A stretch of DNA of 49,649 nt from CAZZEX01 sp964653285 (GTDB lineage Bacteria; Chloroflexota; Anaerolineae; B4-G1). Position 1 is the first letter of the stretch. Every line of letters starts with the position of its first letter. Where the stretch lies: contig CAZZEX010000028.1 of assembly GCA_964653285.1 (NCBI GenBank), forward strand, positions 1-49,649. The letters run 5' to 3'. The notes under the pieces were generated by a model, which searched no databases, had not been told where the DNA came from, and saw only the letters and a program-made list of their open reading frames with translations. The position numbers and the translations under genes are program-made. Shown here one piece after another: positions 40,769-48,383 of this stretch.

Positions 40769-41861
40769 TGTGCGCGCGTGGCTTCTCTGGGCCTTGACGA
40801 CGTTGGTGGTGGCCTCATCCACTCGCAACCCGCTCTACGTCGTCCTGCTGCTGCTGATCGTGGCGCTGGTGGGCGTCGTTTGTGCAGTAGGGCGGGTTGC
40901 CAACCCGCCCTACGTGCCGCTCCGCTTCGCGGCCGTGGCGATTCCCCTCGCTGCCCTGTTCAACGGCCTGACCGCGCACCTGGGCGACACAGTGCTCCTT
41001 CGCCTGCCCGACTGGCTCCCGCTGCTGGGCGGGCCAGTAACGCTGGAAGCGCTCGTCTTCGGGGCGACGAACGGCCTCACGCTGACGGCTATCTTCAGCG
41101 GTTTCGCTGTCTTCAATCAGGTGACGCCGGTGCGCGATCTGGTGCAACTCACGCCGCGCGCCTTTCACGAGACCGGCGTCGTGCTCTCCATCACTCTCAC
41201 CTTCATCCCACAGACGACCAGCAGCCTGGCCCGCATCCGCGAGGCCCAGGCGGTGCGCGGACACCGCGTGCGGGGCTTGCGCGACTGGCTGCCCATCTTC
41301 ATACCGCTGCTGATAAGCGGACTGGAGCGCTCGATGGGGCTGGCCGAAGCGATGGTCGCCCGGGGCTACGGGGCCGTTTCCGATCGGGCACAGCCACTGC
41401 GCACGCAAGGGCCGCTGGCGCTGGGGTTGTTTGCGCTGCTAGGAGGTTGGCTGGCGTTCCTGTTCCTGCCGTCGTGGAAGAGGGCGGCCGTGGGCGGGAT
41501 GGTCGTAGGGGCGGGGCTCATCATCGGCGTGCTATGGCTGGCTGGGCGGGCTGTCCCCCGCACCGCCTACCGGACGCATCGCTGGACCGCCCGCGATACG
41601 CTCATCGTGCTAGGATGCGGATTGACGCTGGCTACTGTCCTGTTGCCGCTGCCTCTGGTGGACCGGGGCACACTTTACTATACACCCTACCCGCGCCTGA
41701 CCCCACCCGCCTTCGATCCGCTCATCGGATTGGGGTTGCTGGGGCTGCTCGCACCGGCGGTGGTTAGTGCTGGGGGCCAAGCAGGTTGTGATTGCTCTCT
41801 CCGATCAGAAAGGGAAAGTCAGACCGATCAGAACTCGGGCCAGGAGCAGGAACACGGATGA
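40761..41861 (+). CDS. ECF transporter T component, second copy
   Basis: 366 residues from ATG 40761, overlapping the S stop. Five to eight membrane spans. The two coupling motifs are AQAVRGHRV and AMVARGYG (the A-R-G motifs that dock into the ATPases). It is longer than usual because of extra spans after residue 215. A 27-bp palindromic repeat at 40887-40913 is read in frame as VGRVANPPYV within an early membrane segment. Its stop overlaps the ATPase start (ATGA), giving a tightly coupled S-T-A operon. Confidence 0.9.
   Translation: MIDVRAWLLWALTTLVVASSTRNPLYVVLLLLIVALVGVVCAVGRVANPPYVPLRFAAVAIPLAALFNGLTAHLGDTVLLRLPDWLPLLGGPVTLEALVFGATNGLTLTAIFSGFAVFNQVTPVRDLVQLTPRAFHETGVVLSITLTFIPQTTSSLARIREAQAVRGHRVRGLRDWLPIFIPLLISGLERSMGLAEAMVARGYGAVSDRAQPLRTQGPLALGLFALLGGWLAFLFLPSWKRAAVGGMVVGAGLIIGVLWLAGRAVPRTAYRTHRWTARDTLIVLGCGLTLATVLLPLPLVDRGTLYYTPYPRLTPPAFDPLIGLGLLGLLAPAVVSAGGQAGCDCSLRSERESQTDQNSGQEQEHG
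40887..40913 (+). repeat. Perfect 27-bp palindromic repeat inside ecfT
   Basis: GTAGGGCGGGTTG, a central C, and the exact inverted complement. It encodes nine residues near the end of the first membrane region. The type resembles a dispersed intergenic repeat. Confidence 0.9.
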
Positions 41862-43516
41862 TCCACTTTGACCACCTGACCTATACCTATCCCGACTCCT
41901 CCCAGCCCGTGCTGGTCGACGTGACGCTGCACATCGCCGAGGGGGAATTCGCCCTTATGACCGGACCATCCGGCGCGGGCAAGTCCACGCTGCTGCGCTG
42001 CCTCAACGGGCTGGTGCCTCACTTCACCGGCGGCAGGCTGAGCGGGAGCGCCACCATCGCTGGCCACGACCCCATCGCCGAGGGGCCGCAGATGCTCAGC
42101 CGCATCGTTGGCTTCGTCTTCCAGGACCCCGAGGCGCAGTTCGTCGTGGACCGAGTCGAGGACGAAATCGCCTTCGCGCTGGAGAACGCCGCCATCCCGC
42201 CCGACGATATGTGTGCGCGCGTCGAGGAGGTGCTGAACCTGCTGGACCTGATTCCGCTGCGCAACCGCCCGCTGGAGACGCTTTCCGGCGGCGAGAAACA
42301 GCGCATCGCCATCGCTGCGGCGCTGGCGCTCCGCCCACGCATCCTCGTGCTTGACGAGCCCACTTCGCAACTCGACCCCCAATCGGCCGAGGAGGTGCTG
42401 GGCGCGCTGGTGCGCCTCAACCGCGACCTGGGGCTGACGGTCGTCCTGGCTGAACACCGACTGGAGCGCGTCTTGCCCCACGCCGACTGCCTGGTTTACC
42501 TGCCTGGCCCCGGTAAGCCGGTGCTGAGCGGACCGCTGCGCCGGACCTTGCGCCAGGTGGACCTGACCCCGCCGCTGGTCACGTTGGGCAAAGCGCTGGG
42601 CTGGGAACCGCTGCCGCTCACGGTAAAGGAGGGGCGTCGCTTCGCCGCGAAATCCCAAACCCCAAAACCCCAGGTTTCCGAGAAGCAATCCGCAATCCGC
42701 AATCCGCAATTCGCAATTCGCAATCTGCATTTTGCCTACGACCGGGAGGACGTCCTGCGCGGGGTCAACTTGGAGATGGCACCCGGAGAGTTGGTCGCGC
42801 TGATGGGTCGCAACGGCTCTGGCAAGACCACTCTGCTCAAGTGTATCGTCGGACTGCTGCGGCCCCAGCGGGGGAAGATCACGCTGGCGAGCGAGTCGCT
42901 CATTGGACGGGAGACGGCCGACATCTGTCGGAGCGTCGGCTACCTGCCTCAGGAGCCGGACGATCTCCTGTTCGCAGACACCGTCGTGGAGGAATTGAGG
43001 GTCACGCTGCGCAACCACGGCCTTTTGGATAGTCCCCCTATCATCCCCGCCGCTCTGCTGGACCGCCTGGGCCTGAGCGGCTTAGCCGCATCCTACCCTC
43101 GCGACCTGAGCGTCGGTCAGCGGCAGCGAGTGGCACTGGGCGCGGTCACCATCACCCGCCCTCAGCTCCTGCTTCTCGACGAGCCCACGCGGGGGATGGA
43201 TTACCCCGCCAAGCGAGAACTGGTGCGCCTTCTACGAGAGTGGCAGGCAGAAGGAATGGGCGTGCTGCTCGTGACCCACGACGTCGAGATGGTCGCACAG
43301 GCCGCCAACCGGGTCGTGATGCTCAGCCAGGGAGATGTCATCGCCGACGACCTTCCTGCCGAAGTACTGACCGCTACCCCCCCCAGCCCCCCCGAAGCGG
43401 GGGGGAGTGCCCTTTCGTCGCTCTTCGCGCCGCAGGTAGCGCGGCTCTTCCCCGGCACCGGCTGGCTCACCGTCGAGGACGCGCTGGCGGGGCTGAACGC
43501 GGGCGTGTCACGCTGA
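41858..43516 (+). CDS. ECF transporter double ATPase, second copy
   Basis: 552 residues from ATG 41858. Domain 1: Walker A GPSGAGKSTLL, signature LSGGEKQRIAIAAAL, Walker B LVLDEPTSQLD. Domain 2: GRNGSGKTTLLKC, LSVGQRQRVALGAV, LLLLDEPTRGMD. The linker (about residues 255-295) holds a heptamer array, and a C-rich/G-rich repeat adds PPSPPEAGGS near residue 507. It powers the transporter formed with the S and T proteins just upstream. Together with the PadR-linked copy there are two complete ECF ATPase sets in the window. Confidence 0.93.
   Translation: MIHFDHLTYTYPDSSQPVLVDVTLHIAEGEFALMTGPSGAGKSTLLRCLNGLVPHFTGGRLSGSATIAGHDPIAEGPQMLSRIVGFVFQDPEAQFVVDRVEDEIAFALENAAIPPDDMCARVEEVLNLLDLIPLRNRPLETLSGGEKQRIAIAAALALRPRILVLDEPTSQLDPQSAEEVLGALVRLNRDLGLTVVLAEHRLERVLPHADCLVYLPGPGKPVLSGPLRRTLRQVDLTPPLVTLGKALGWEPLPLTVKEGRRFAAKSQTPKPQVSEKQSAIRNPQFAIRNLHFAYDREDVLRGVNLEMAPGELVALMGRNGSGKTTLLKCIVGLLRPQRGKITLASESLIGRETADICRSVGYLPQEPDDLLFADTVVEELRVTLRNHGLLDSPPIIPAALLDRLGLSGLAASYPRDLSVGQRQRVALGAVTITRPQLLLLDEPTRGMDYPAKRELVRLLREWQAEGMGVLLVTHDVEMVAQAANRVVMLSQGDVIADDLPAEVLTATPPSPPEAGGSALSSLFAPQVARLFPGTGWLTVEDALAGLNAGVSR
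42651..42730 (+). repeat. Coding heptanucleotide array, GCAATYC x6, in the ATPase linker
   Basis: AATCCCA/AACCCCA-type units are followed by six exact-phase heptamers at 42685-42726 (GCAATCC x3, GCAATTC x2, GCAATCT). They encode SAIRNPQFAIRNLHF between the two ABC domains. Confidence 0.9.
43378..43412 (+). repeat. C7/G7 inverted repeat inside the ATPase gene
   Basis: CCCCCCC-GAAGC-GGGGGGG read in frame as PPSPPEAGGS. It resembles GC hairpins found between genes elsewhere in the window (11165, 13864). Confidence 0.7.
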
Positions 43517-43573
43517 AGCCCCGCCGATGATAGAAATTTCCCCAATTCATTGAGAAGATACCGACCTCCTACG

Positions 43574-43602
43574 TTGACGGATTCTGTTGCTTGGTGTATG
43601 AT
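43574..43602 (+). promoter_or_regulatory. Promoter before the 67-residue protein and HAD gene
   Basis: TTGACG (43574-43579), 17-nt spacer, TATGAT (43597-43602). Start expected near 43609, directly at a GAGAGGTG ribosome site. Confidence 0.7.
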
Positions 43603-43621
43603 GAGGTCGAGAGGTGCCAAG

Positions 43622-43825
43622 TTGGGTAAATCCTACCGCGTTGAGTCAGCCGACCTCGACCGATTCATTCGCGAGCAGAAGGCCGTCCGTCGCAGTCTGC
43701 TCTGGCAACACCGCTTCGACCGGGCAATGGAGGTCTCGCAGCGTGCGTTTCGGGATTATCTCGTTGCGCAGGGCTACAACCCTGAGACACTCAGCGACGA
43801 GGAAGTTGAGCGCTTGCTGCGATGA
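43622..43825 (+). CDS. Small protein resembling the C-terminal part of an excisionase-type HTH protein
   Basis: 67 residues from TTG 43622, five bases after GAGAGGTG. It begins GKSYRVESADLDRFIREQK, the usual end of a HTH_17/excisionase domain. It lacks the recognition helices that normally precede it. The rest, RFDRAMEVSQRAFRDYLVAQGYNPETLSDEEVERLLR, looks like an antitoxin-type tail. Either a 5'-truncated remnant that picked up new expression signals, or a genuinely short protein. The stop overlaps the HAD start (ATGA), so it is at least part of that transcript. Confidence 0.55.
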   Translation: MGKSYRVESADLDRFIREQKAVRRSLLWQHRFDRAMEVSQRAFRDYLVAQGYNPETLSDEEVERLLR

Positions 43826-44631
43826 TCCACGAGGCTGAGTTGCTTCCCCGCCCCACCCGCCTCTTCTCCGGCTATGTCCTCGACATGGACGGCACCGTCT
43901 ACCTGGGCGACGTGCTCCTGCCGGGGGCCAAACACACGATTGGGACGCTGCGCGCGGCTGGTTCCCGCGTTGTCTTCCTCAGCAACAAGCCCCTGCAGAC
44001 CCGCGCCGATTACGCCGCCAAACTGACCCGCCTGGGTATCCCCACCCTGCCCGATGAGGTCGTCAACTCCTCCTGGGTGCTGGCCCGCTGGCTGGAGCGG
44101 GAGGCCCCGGGGGCGGCGCTCTTCGTCGTGGGGGAGCCGCCGCTGCTCGCGGAACTGCGCGCGGCAGGCTTTCGCCTGACCAACCAGCCCGGCGAGATTC
44201 AGTTCGTCGTCGCCTCCTTCGACCGCGCTTTCGACTACCGCAAACTCCAGATCGCCTTCGACGCCATCCGCGCGGGGGCGCACTTCATCGCCACCAACGC
44301 CGATCGCTACTGCCCCACTCCCACAGGCGGCCTCCCCGACGCAGCGGCGGTCATCGGCGCGATTGAGGGCTGCACCGGCAAAGAGGTTGAGGTCATCGTC
44401 GGTAAACCCTCGCCCATCACCGCTCGTGCCATCCTCGACCGCTTGCAACTCCCGGCCTCTGAGTGTATCATCGTCGGCGACCGGCTGGAGACGGACATCC
44501 GTATGGGCCGGGAGGCCGGGATGACGACCGGTGTCGTCCTCACCGGCGTCACCACGCCCGAACTGCTGGCCGCTTCCGACGTTCAGCCCGATTACGTGCT
44601 CTGCAGCCTCAATGAGTTGCTGCCATCTTGA
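43822..44631 (+). CDS. HAD-IIA family phosphatase (NagD/4-nitrophenylphosphatase-like)
   Basis: 269 residues. Motif I LDMDGTVYLGD (nucleophile Asp about residue 21), motif II FLSNKPLQ, the C2-type cap domain between, motif III in VGKPSP, motif IV IVGDRLETDIRMG. It dephosphorylates small sugar or nucleotide phosphates. The substrate is not predictable. ATG 43822 is coupled to the preceding small gene by a 4-nt overlap. Confidence 0.93.
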   Translation: MIHEAELLPRPTRLFSGYVLDMDGTVYLGDVLLPGAKHTIGTLRAAGSRVVFLSNKPLQTRADYAAKLTRLGIPTLPDEVVNSSWVLARWLEREAPGAALFVVGEPPLLAELRAAGFRLTNQPGEIQFVVASFDRAFDYRKLQIAFDAIRAGAHFIATNADRYCPTPTGGLPDAAAVIGAIEGCTGKEVEVIVGKPSPITARAILDRLQLPASECIIVGDRLETDIRMGREAGMTTGVVLTGVTTPELLAASDVQPDYVLCSLNELLPS

Positions 44632-44656
44632 CACTTTCTTTGCTCTGCTGTATCAT
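44628..44656 (+). promoter_or_regulatory. Promoter of the MBL hydrolase gene
   Basis: TTGACA (44628-44633), 17-nt spacer, TATCAT (44651-44656); the -35 overlaps the HAD stop codon. Confidence 0.75.
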
Positions 44657-44682
44657 CGACCATTGACAACATAGATGCTCCG

Positions 44683-45387
44683 ATGTCATTGCAGATTCAT
44701 AACATTCCAATGGGGATGGCCCCTGCACATCTGATCGAAAGTGACGCGGGCCTGGTGCTGGTGGATGCAGGCTTACCCCACTACGAGCACCGTGTGCTGC
44801 GGCGGATGCGGACGCTGGGACGGGATGACCTGCGGCTCATTTTCATCACCCACGCTCACCTCGATCACTACGGCAGCGCGGCCGCGCTGCGGCGGCTCAC
44901 TGGCACGCCTATCGCCATCCACCGCGCTGATGGCGATGCGATGACACGGGGAGAAACCCCCATCCGTTCAGCGCGTGGCCGGGGCCGGCTGCTGCTGGCG
45001 CTCCTGCCGCTGTTCGAGCCAGTCCTGCGACCAGAACCGACCCCGCCCGACCTCCTCCTCGACGATGGCAGTGACCCGCGCGCCTACGGATTTGACCTTG
45101 ACGCGGTGGTGCTCCACACGCCGGGGCACACCCCCGGCTCCAGTTGCCTCATCTTGGAGGGACGACTCGCTTTCGTGGGCGACCTGCTTTCCACCACGGG
45201 TCGCCCCAGCGTGCAGCGTTTCTTTGCCGACGACTGGTCGCTCATTCCAGACAGTCTCGCCCGCCTGCAGGCATTGAGGCCCGAATGGGTCTACACCGGT
45301 CACGGTCGCCGTCCCCTGCGCGGGGATGCGTTGCAACGCCTGACTCTCAATAGAAACCAGGTTTTTTGGAGAGAACCTGGTTTCTAA
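44683..45387 (+). CDS. Metallo-beta-lactamase-fold hydrolase
   Basis: 234 residues. Zinc ligands: THAHLDHYGS (H-x-H-x-D-H, near residues 56-65), HTPGHTPGS, the Asp of FVGDLLS and the late TGHG. This is the glyoxalase II-like subgroup that hydrolyses small thioesters or related compounds; no specific substrate. The last residues, NRNQVFWREPGF, and the stop codon come from an inverted repeat (45352-45385), so the original C-terminus was replaced or extended. The mannosidase gene begins 9 nt after the stop. Confidence 0.92.
   Translation: MSLQIHNIPMGMAPAHLIESDAGLVLVDAGLPHYEHRVLRRMRTLGRDDLRLIFITHAHLDHYGSAAALRRLTGTPIAIHRADGDAMTRGETPIRSARGRGRLLLALLPLFEPVLRPEPTPPDLLLDDGSDPRAYGFDLDAVVLHTPGHTPGSSCLILEGRLAFVGDLLSTTGRPSVQRFFADDWSLIPDSLARLQALRPEWVYTGHGRRPLRGDALQRLTLNRNQVFWREPGF
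45352..45385 (+). repeat. Inverted repeat forming the 3' end of the MBL gene
   Basis: AGAAACCAGGTT (45352-45363) and its exact complement AACCTGGTTTCT (45374-45385). The TAA stop begins at the last base of the right arm. In RNA this is a 12-bp hairpin just before the mannosidase ribosome site. Confidence 0.9.
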
Positions 45388-45396
45388 GGAGATGCC

Positions 45397-48357
45397 ATGT
45401 TCACCATCCACGTCGTTTCACACACTCACTGGGACCGCGAGTGGTACCTGACCTTCCAGCAGTTCCGCTTTCGCCTGGTCGAGCTGATAGATCAACTCCT
45501 GGTGCTGCTGGACGCCGATCCCAACTACCGCTACTTCACGCTCGACGGACAGACGATTGTGCTGGAGGACTACCTGGAGATCCGGCCCGAACGGGAGGAG
45601 GAAATCCGCCGCTACGTCCAGGAGGGGCGACTGGTCATCGGCCCCTGGTACATCCTACCCGACGAATTCCTGGTCAGCCCCGAGGCGACGGTGCGCAACA
45701 TCTTGATGGGCGAGCGCGTGTGCCGCCGCTTTGGCCCCAAGATGATGATCGGCTACCTCCCAGACCCCTTCGGCCACATCGGGCAGATGCCCCAGATTCT
45801 GCGTGGCTTTGGTATTGACGTGGCCTGCCTGTGGCGCGGCATCGGCAACCAACCCACCGAATTGCAATGGCGCGCCCCCGATGGCAGCGCTGTGCTCTTG
45901 CTCCACCTGCGCGACTCCTACTCCAACGGTGCCTGGTTGCCCGCTGATGAGGATGGCTTCGTTCAGGGGCTGGCGGAGTTGCGCGATAGCCTGGTCTCTT
46001 ATACCACTACCTCCCACATCCTGGCGATGCAGGGCACCGACCATATGCGGCCTCGCGCTGACCTCCCCCGGCTGCTGGCGGCCGCCGACGCCAGGCTGGA
46101 GGATACCCGCGTCGTCCACTCCACCCTGCCCCGCTACCTGGCCGCCGTGCGCGACGAACTGGGCGAGCGCGAATCCCAGGTGCCCGTCGTCGGCGGCGAA
46201 CACCGGTCTCCCCAGCGCGCCCACCTGTTGGCCGGTGTCCTTTCCACCCGCATGTGGATCAAGCAGCGCAACCATGCCTGCGAAACACTGCTTGAGAAGT
46301 GGGCCGAACCGTTTGGAGCATTCAGTACACTGGTAACTGGCACATTGGTAAATCGGGAAACTGGTGGCATGGGGGGTTCTGATCCACCGATTTATCAATT
46401 CACCAATTCCCAATCTACCAGGAACATGATCAACCGGGCCTGGAAATACCTCCTGGAGAACCACCCCCACGACTCCATCTGCGGTTGCTCAGTTGACCAG
46501 GTACATCGCGAGATGGTCACCCGCTTCGACTGGTGCGAACAAATCGGCGAAGAGGTGACGCAGCGAGCCCTCCAGGCGATTGCGCAGCAGATCAATGCTT
46601 CCACCCCTGCCATCGTCGTTTTTAACCCGGCGAGTGCTCTCCGCACTGACGTGGTCTCCGTAGAGGTCGAACCTCCCCCCGAACCAGGCCAACCGTTGCT
46701 GGACGAGGCCGGGCAGCCGGTGCCCTACCGCACCCTGGACCGCCACAGCCGGGAGGTCTCCGGCATGGAGATGGACCGGGAAGGTTTTGCCTCTCTCGTG
46801 GCCGAGTTCAAGTCCACCGGTGGCCGGATGCAAGAGCAACTCACCTTCCGTCGCGCCGAAGTCGCTGTCGAGAAGAGCATCGCTCACGTTCACCTCATCG
46901 TCTCTCAGCGAGAGGGAGCCGAGCCTGGTCCCGTGGATGAGGCGCTGGAGCGAGCCCAAGCATTGCTGGCCGACGAGGCCATCCAGCACTACAGCGTCCG
47001 CCTCCTGAAGGATGAGAGGCTTCGGATCCAGTTTGTAGCGCGAGATGTGCCCCCGATGGGCTATGTTACCTACACCCTGGCAGCAGGAGGCAAGAAGCAG
47101 GAAGCAAGAAGCAAGAAGCAGGGAGCAGGAAGCAAACACCGACCAACATCCAGCATCGAGCATCCAGCATCCAGTATCCCACATCCAGCACCCAGCATCG
47201 AGAACGAGTTCTGCCGCGTCGAGGTCGACCCAGAAGGTGGCACCCTCACCATCACCGACAAGACCACCGGCCAGGTCCTCCGGGGCTGCAACCACTTCGT
47301 GGATGGCGGCGACCGGGGGGACGAGTACACCTACTGCCAGCCTGAGCACGACCGCCTGGTAGACCGTCCTGCCACGCCGTCCACCGCTCGGCTGCTATCG
47401 GCCGACGAGGTAGGTGCGACGCTGGAGATTGCGTTAGGCTATCGGGTGCCTGTCTCCGTGGTCCCAGGTGACCGCTCCCGCCGCAACGATGAGACGACGC
47501 CGCTCCCCATTGTCACCCGCGTCACCCTCACCCCCGGTGTGCGCCGCGTGGACTTCGAAACCACGGTCGAAACCTGCGCCCGCGACCACCGCCTCCGCGT
47601 TCACTTCCCCACCGGCCTGACGGTGGACACTGCCTGTGCCGACGGCCACTTCGACGTCGCCGAGCGGCCGCTGGACGTGCCGGCTGAAACTGAGGGCTGG
47701 GCCGAGCAGCCGGTACCCACCCATCCGCAGCGGGCCTTCGTAGACGTGAGCGATGGGGAGCGCGGGGTGATGCTGGCGAACCGGGGCCTGCCGGAGTACG
47801 AGATATTGCGGGGCGAGAATGGGGCCGAGATCGCCCTGACCCTCCTGCGCTGCGTAGGCTGGCTCTCCCGCGATGATATGCACTGTCGCCTGGGCCACGC
47901 TGGGCCGAGGGAGGCCACCTCCGAGGCCCAGTGCACCGGCCGGCACACGTTCCGCTACAGCCTCATCATCCACACCGGTGACTACCGCCAACCCCACGCC
48001 CTGGCCTACGCCTTCCAGACCGACCTGCGCGCCCTTTCCACCGACGCACACCCCGACCCATGTGTCCTGAGCGGAACCGAAGGACTGCCGCCTGCGCTCA
48101 GTTTCGTCACTGTGGAGCCTTCGACGCTGGAGACCAGCACGGTCAAAGAACCAGAGGAAGGTGAGGGGCTCATCGTCCGTTGCTGGAACATAGGCAATGA
48201 GCCGGTGGAGGGCACCGTCCGGCTGTGGCGACCTTTCCGGCGAGCACTGCGGGTCAACCTGGCGGAGGAGGGGGCCGCCGAACTGGCCCGCGATGCCGAC
48301 GCCGTGACGCTGCCCGTGCGTGGGCGGGAGGTCGTGACAGTGAGGCTTGAGTTTTGA
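45397..48357 (+). CDS. GH38 family alpha-mannosidase
   Basis: 986 residues, AAGGAG before ATG 45397. Hydrolyses alpha-mannosides. Catalytic domain: zinc ligands in SHTHWDREWY (residues 8-17), nucleophile Asp 123 in YLPDPFGHIGQ, zinc-binding His-Asp in NHPHDSICGCSVDQVHREM (about 355-373). The rest is the usual beta-rich C-terminal half (STGGRMQEQL, then FCRVEVDPEGGTLTITDK). There is no signal peptide, so it probably acts inside the cell on imported oligosaccharides. Two in-frame repeat inserts lie in loops (about residues 312-342 and 563-603); all catalytic residues are intact. It stands with a ChbG-like deacetylase gene 26 nt downstream. Confidence 0.94.
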   Translation: MFTIHVVSHTHWDREWYLTFQQFRFRLVELIDQLLVLLDADPNYRYFTLDGQTIVLEDYLEIRPEREEEIRRYVQEGRLVIGPWYILPDEFLVSPEATVRNILMGERVCRRFGPKMMIGYLPDPFGHIGQMPQILRGFGIDVACLWRGIGNQPTELQWRAPDGSAVLLLHLRDSYSNGAWLPADEDGFVQGLAELRDSLVSYTTTSHILAMQGTDHMRPRADLPRLLAAADARLEDTRVVHSTLPRYLAAVRDELGERESQVPVVGGEHRSPQRAHLLAGVLSTRMWIKQRNHACETLLEKWAEPFGAFSTLVTGTLVNRETGGMGGSDPPIYQFTNSQSTRNMINRAWKYLLENHPHDSICGCSVDQVHREMVTRFDWCEQIGEEVTQRALQAIAQQINASTPAIVVFNPASALRTDVVSVEVEPPPEPGQPLLDEAGQPVPYRTLDRHSREVSGMEMDREGFASLVAEFKSTGGRMQEQLTFRRAEVAVEKSIAHVHLIVSQREGAEPGPVDEALERAQALLADEAIQHYSVRLLKDERLRIQFVARDVPPMGYVTYTLAAGGKKQEARSKKQGAGSKHRPTSSIEHPASSIPHPAPSIENEFCRVEVDPEGGTLTITDKTTGQVLRGCNHFVDGGDRGDEYTYCQPEHDRLVDRPATPSTARLLSADEVGATLEIALGYRVPVSVVPGDRSRRNDETTPLPIVTRVTLTPGVRRVDFETTVETCARDHRLRVHFPTGLTVDTACADGHFDVAERPLDVPAETEGWAEQPVPTHPQRAFVDVSDGERGVMLANRGLPEYEILRGENGAEIALTLLRCVGWLSRDDMHCRLGHAGPREATSEAQCTGRHTFRYSLIIHTGDYRQPHALAYAFQTDLRALSTDAHPDPCVLSGTEGLPPALSFVTVEPSTLETSTVKEPEEGEGLIVRCWNIGNEPVEGTVRLWRPFRRALRVNLAEEGAAELARDADAVTLPVRGREVVTVRLEF
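46329..46422 (+). repeat. Inverted degenerate heptamer repeat inside the mannosidase gene
   Basis: ACTGGTA, ACTGGCA, TTGGTAAAT-type units on the left and CACCAATT, CCCAATCT, ACC units of opposite sense on the right. It encodes about 31 residues between the catalytic and zinc-binding segments. Confidence 0.65.
47085..47203 (+). repeat. Composite heptanucleotide array inside the mannosidase gene
   Basis: Seven AAGAAGC/AGGAAGC-type heptamers (47085-47133), 14 nt, then eight ATCCAGC-type heptamers (47148-47203), 17 heptamer periods in all. It encodes QEARSKKQ and SSIEHPASSIPHPA repeats, and matches the mutS array at 4661-4759 in order and in orientation to the gene. Confidence 0.9.
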
Positions 48358-48383
48358 CTGGAGCCTTGATTTAAGGAGACACT

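Noticed and set aside
41828..43018. 396-codon minus-strand frame over the double ATPase
   Set aside because: Shadow frame; ABC motifs are on the plus strand.
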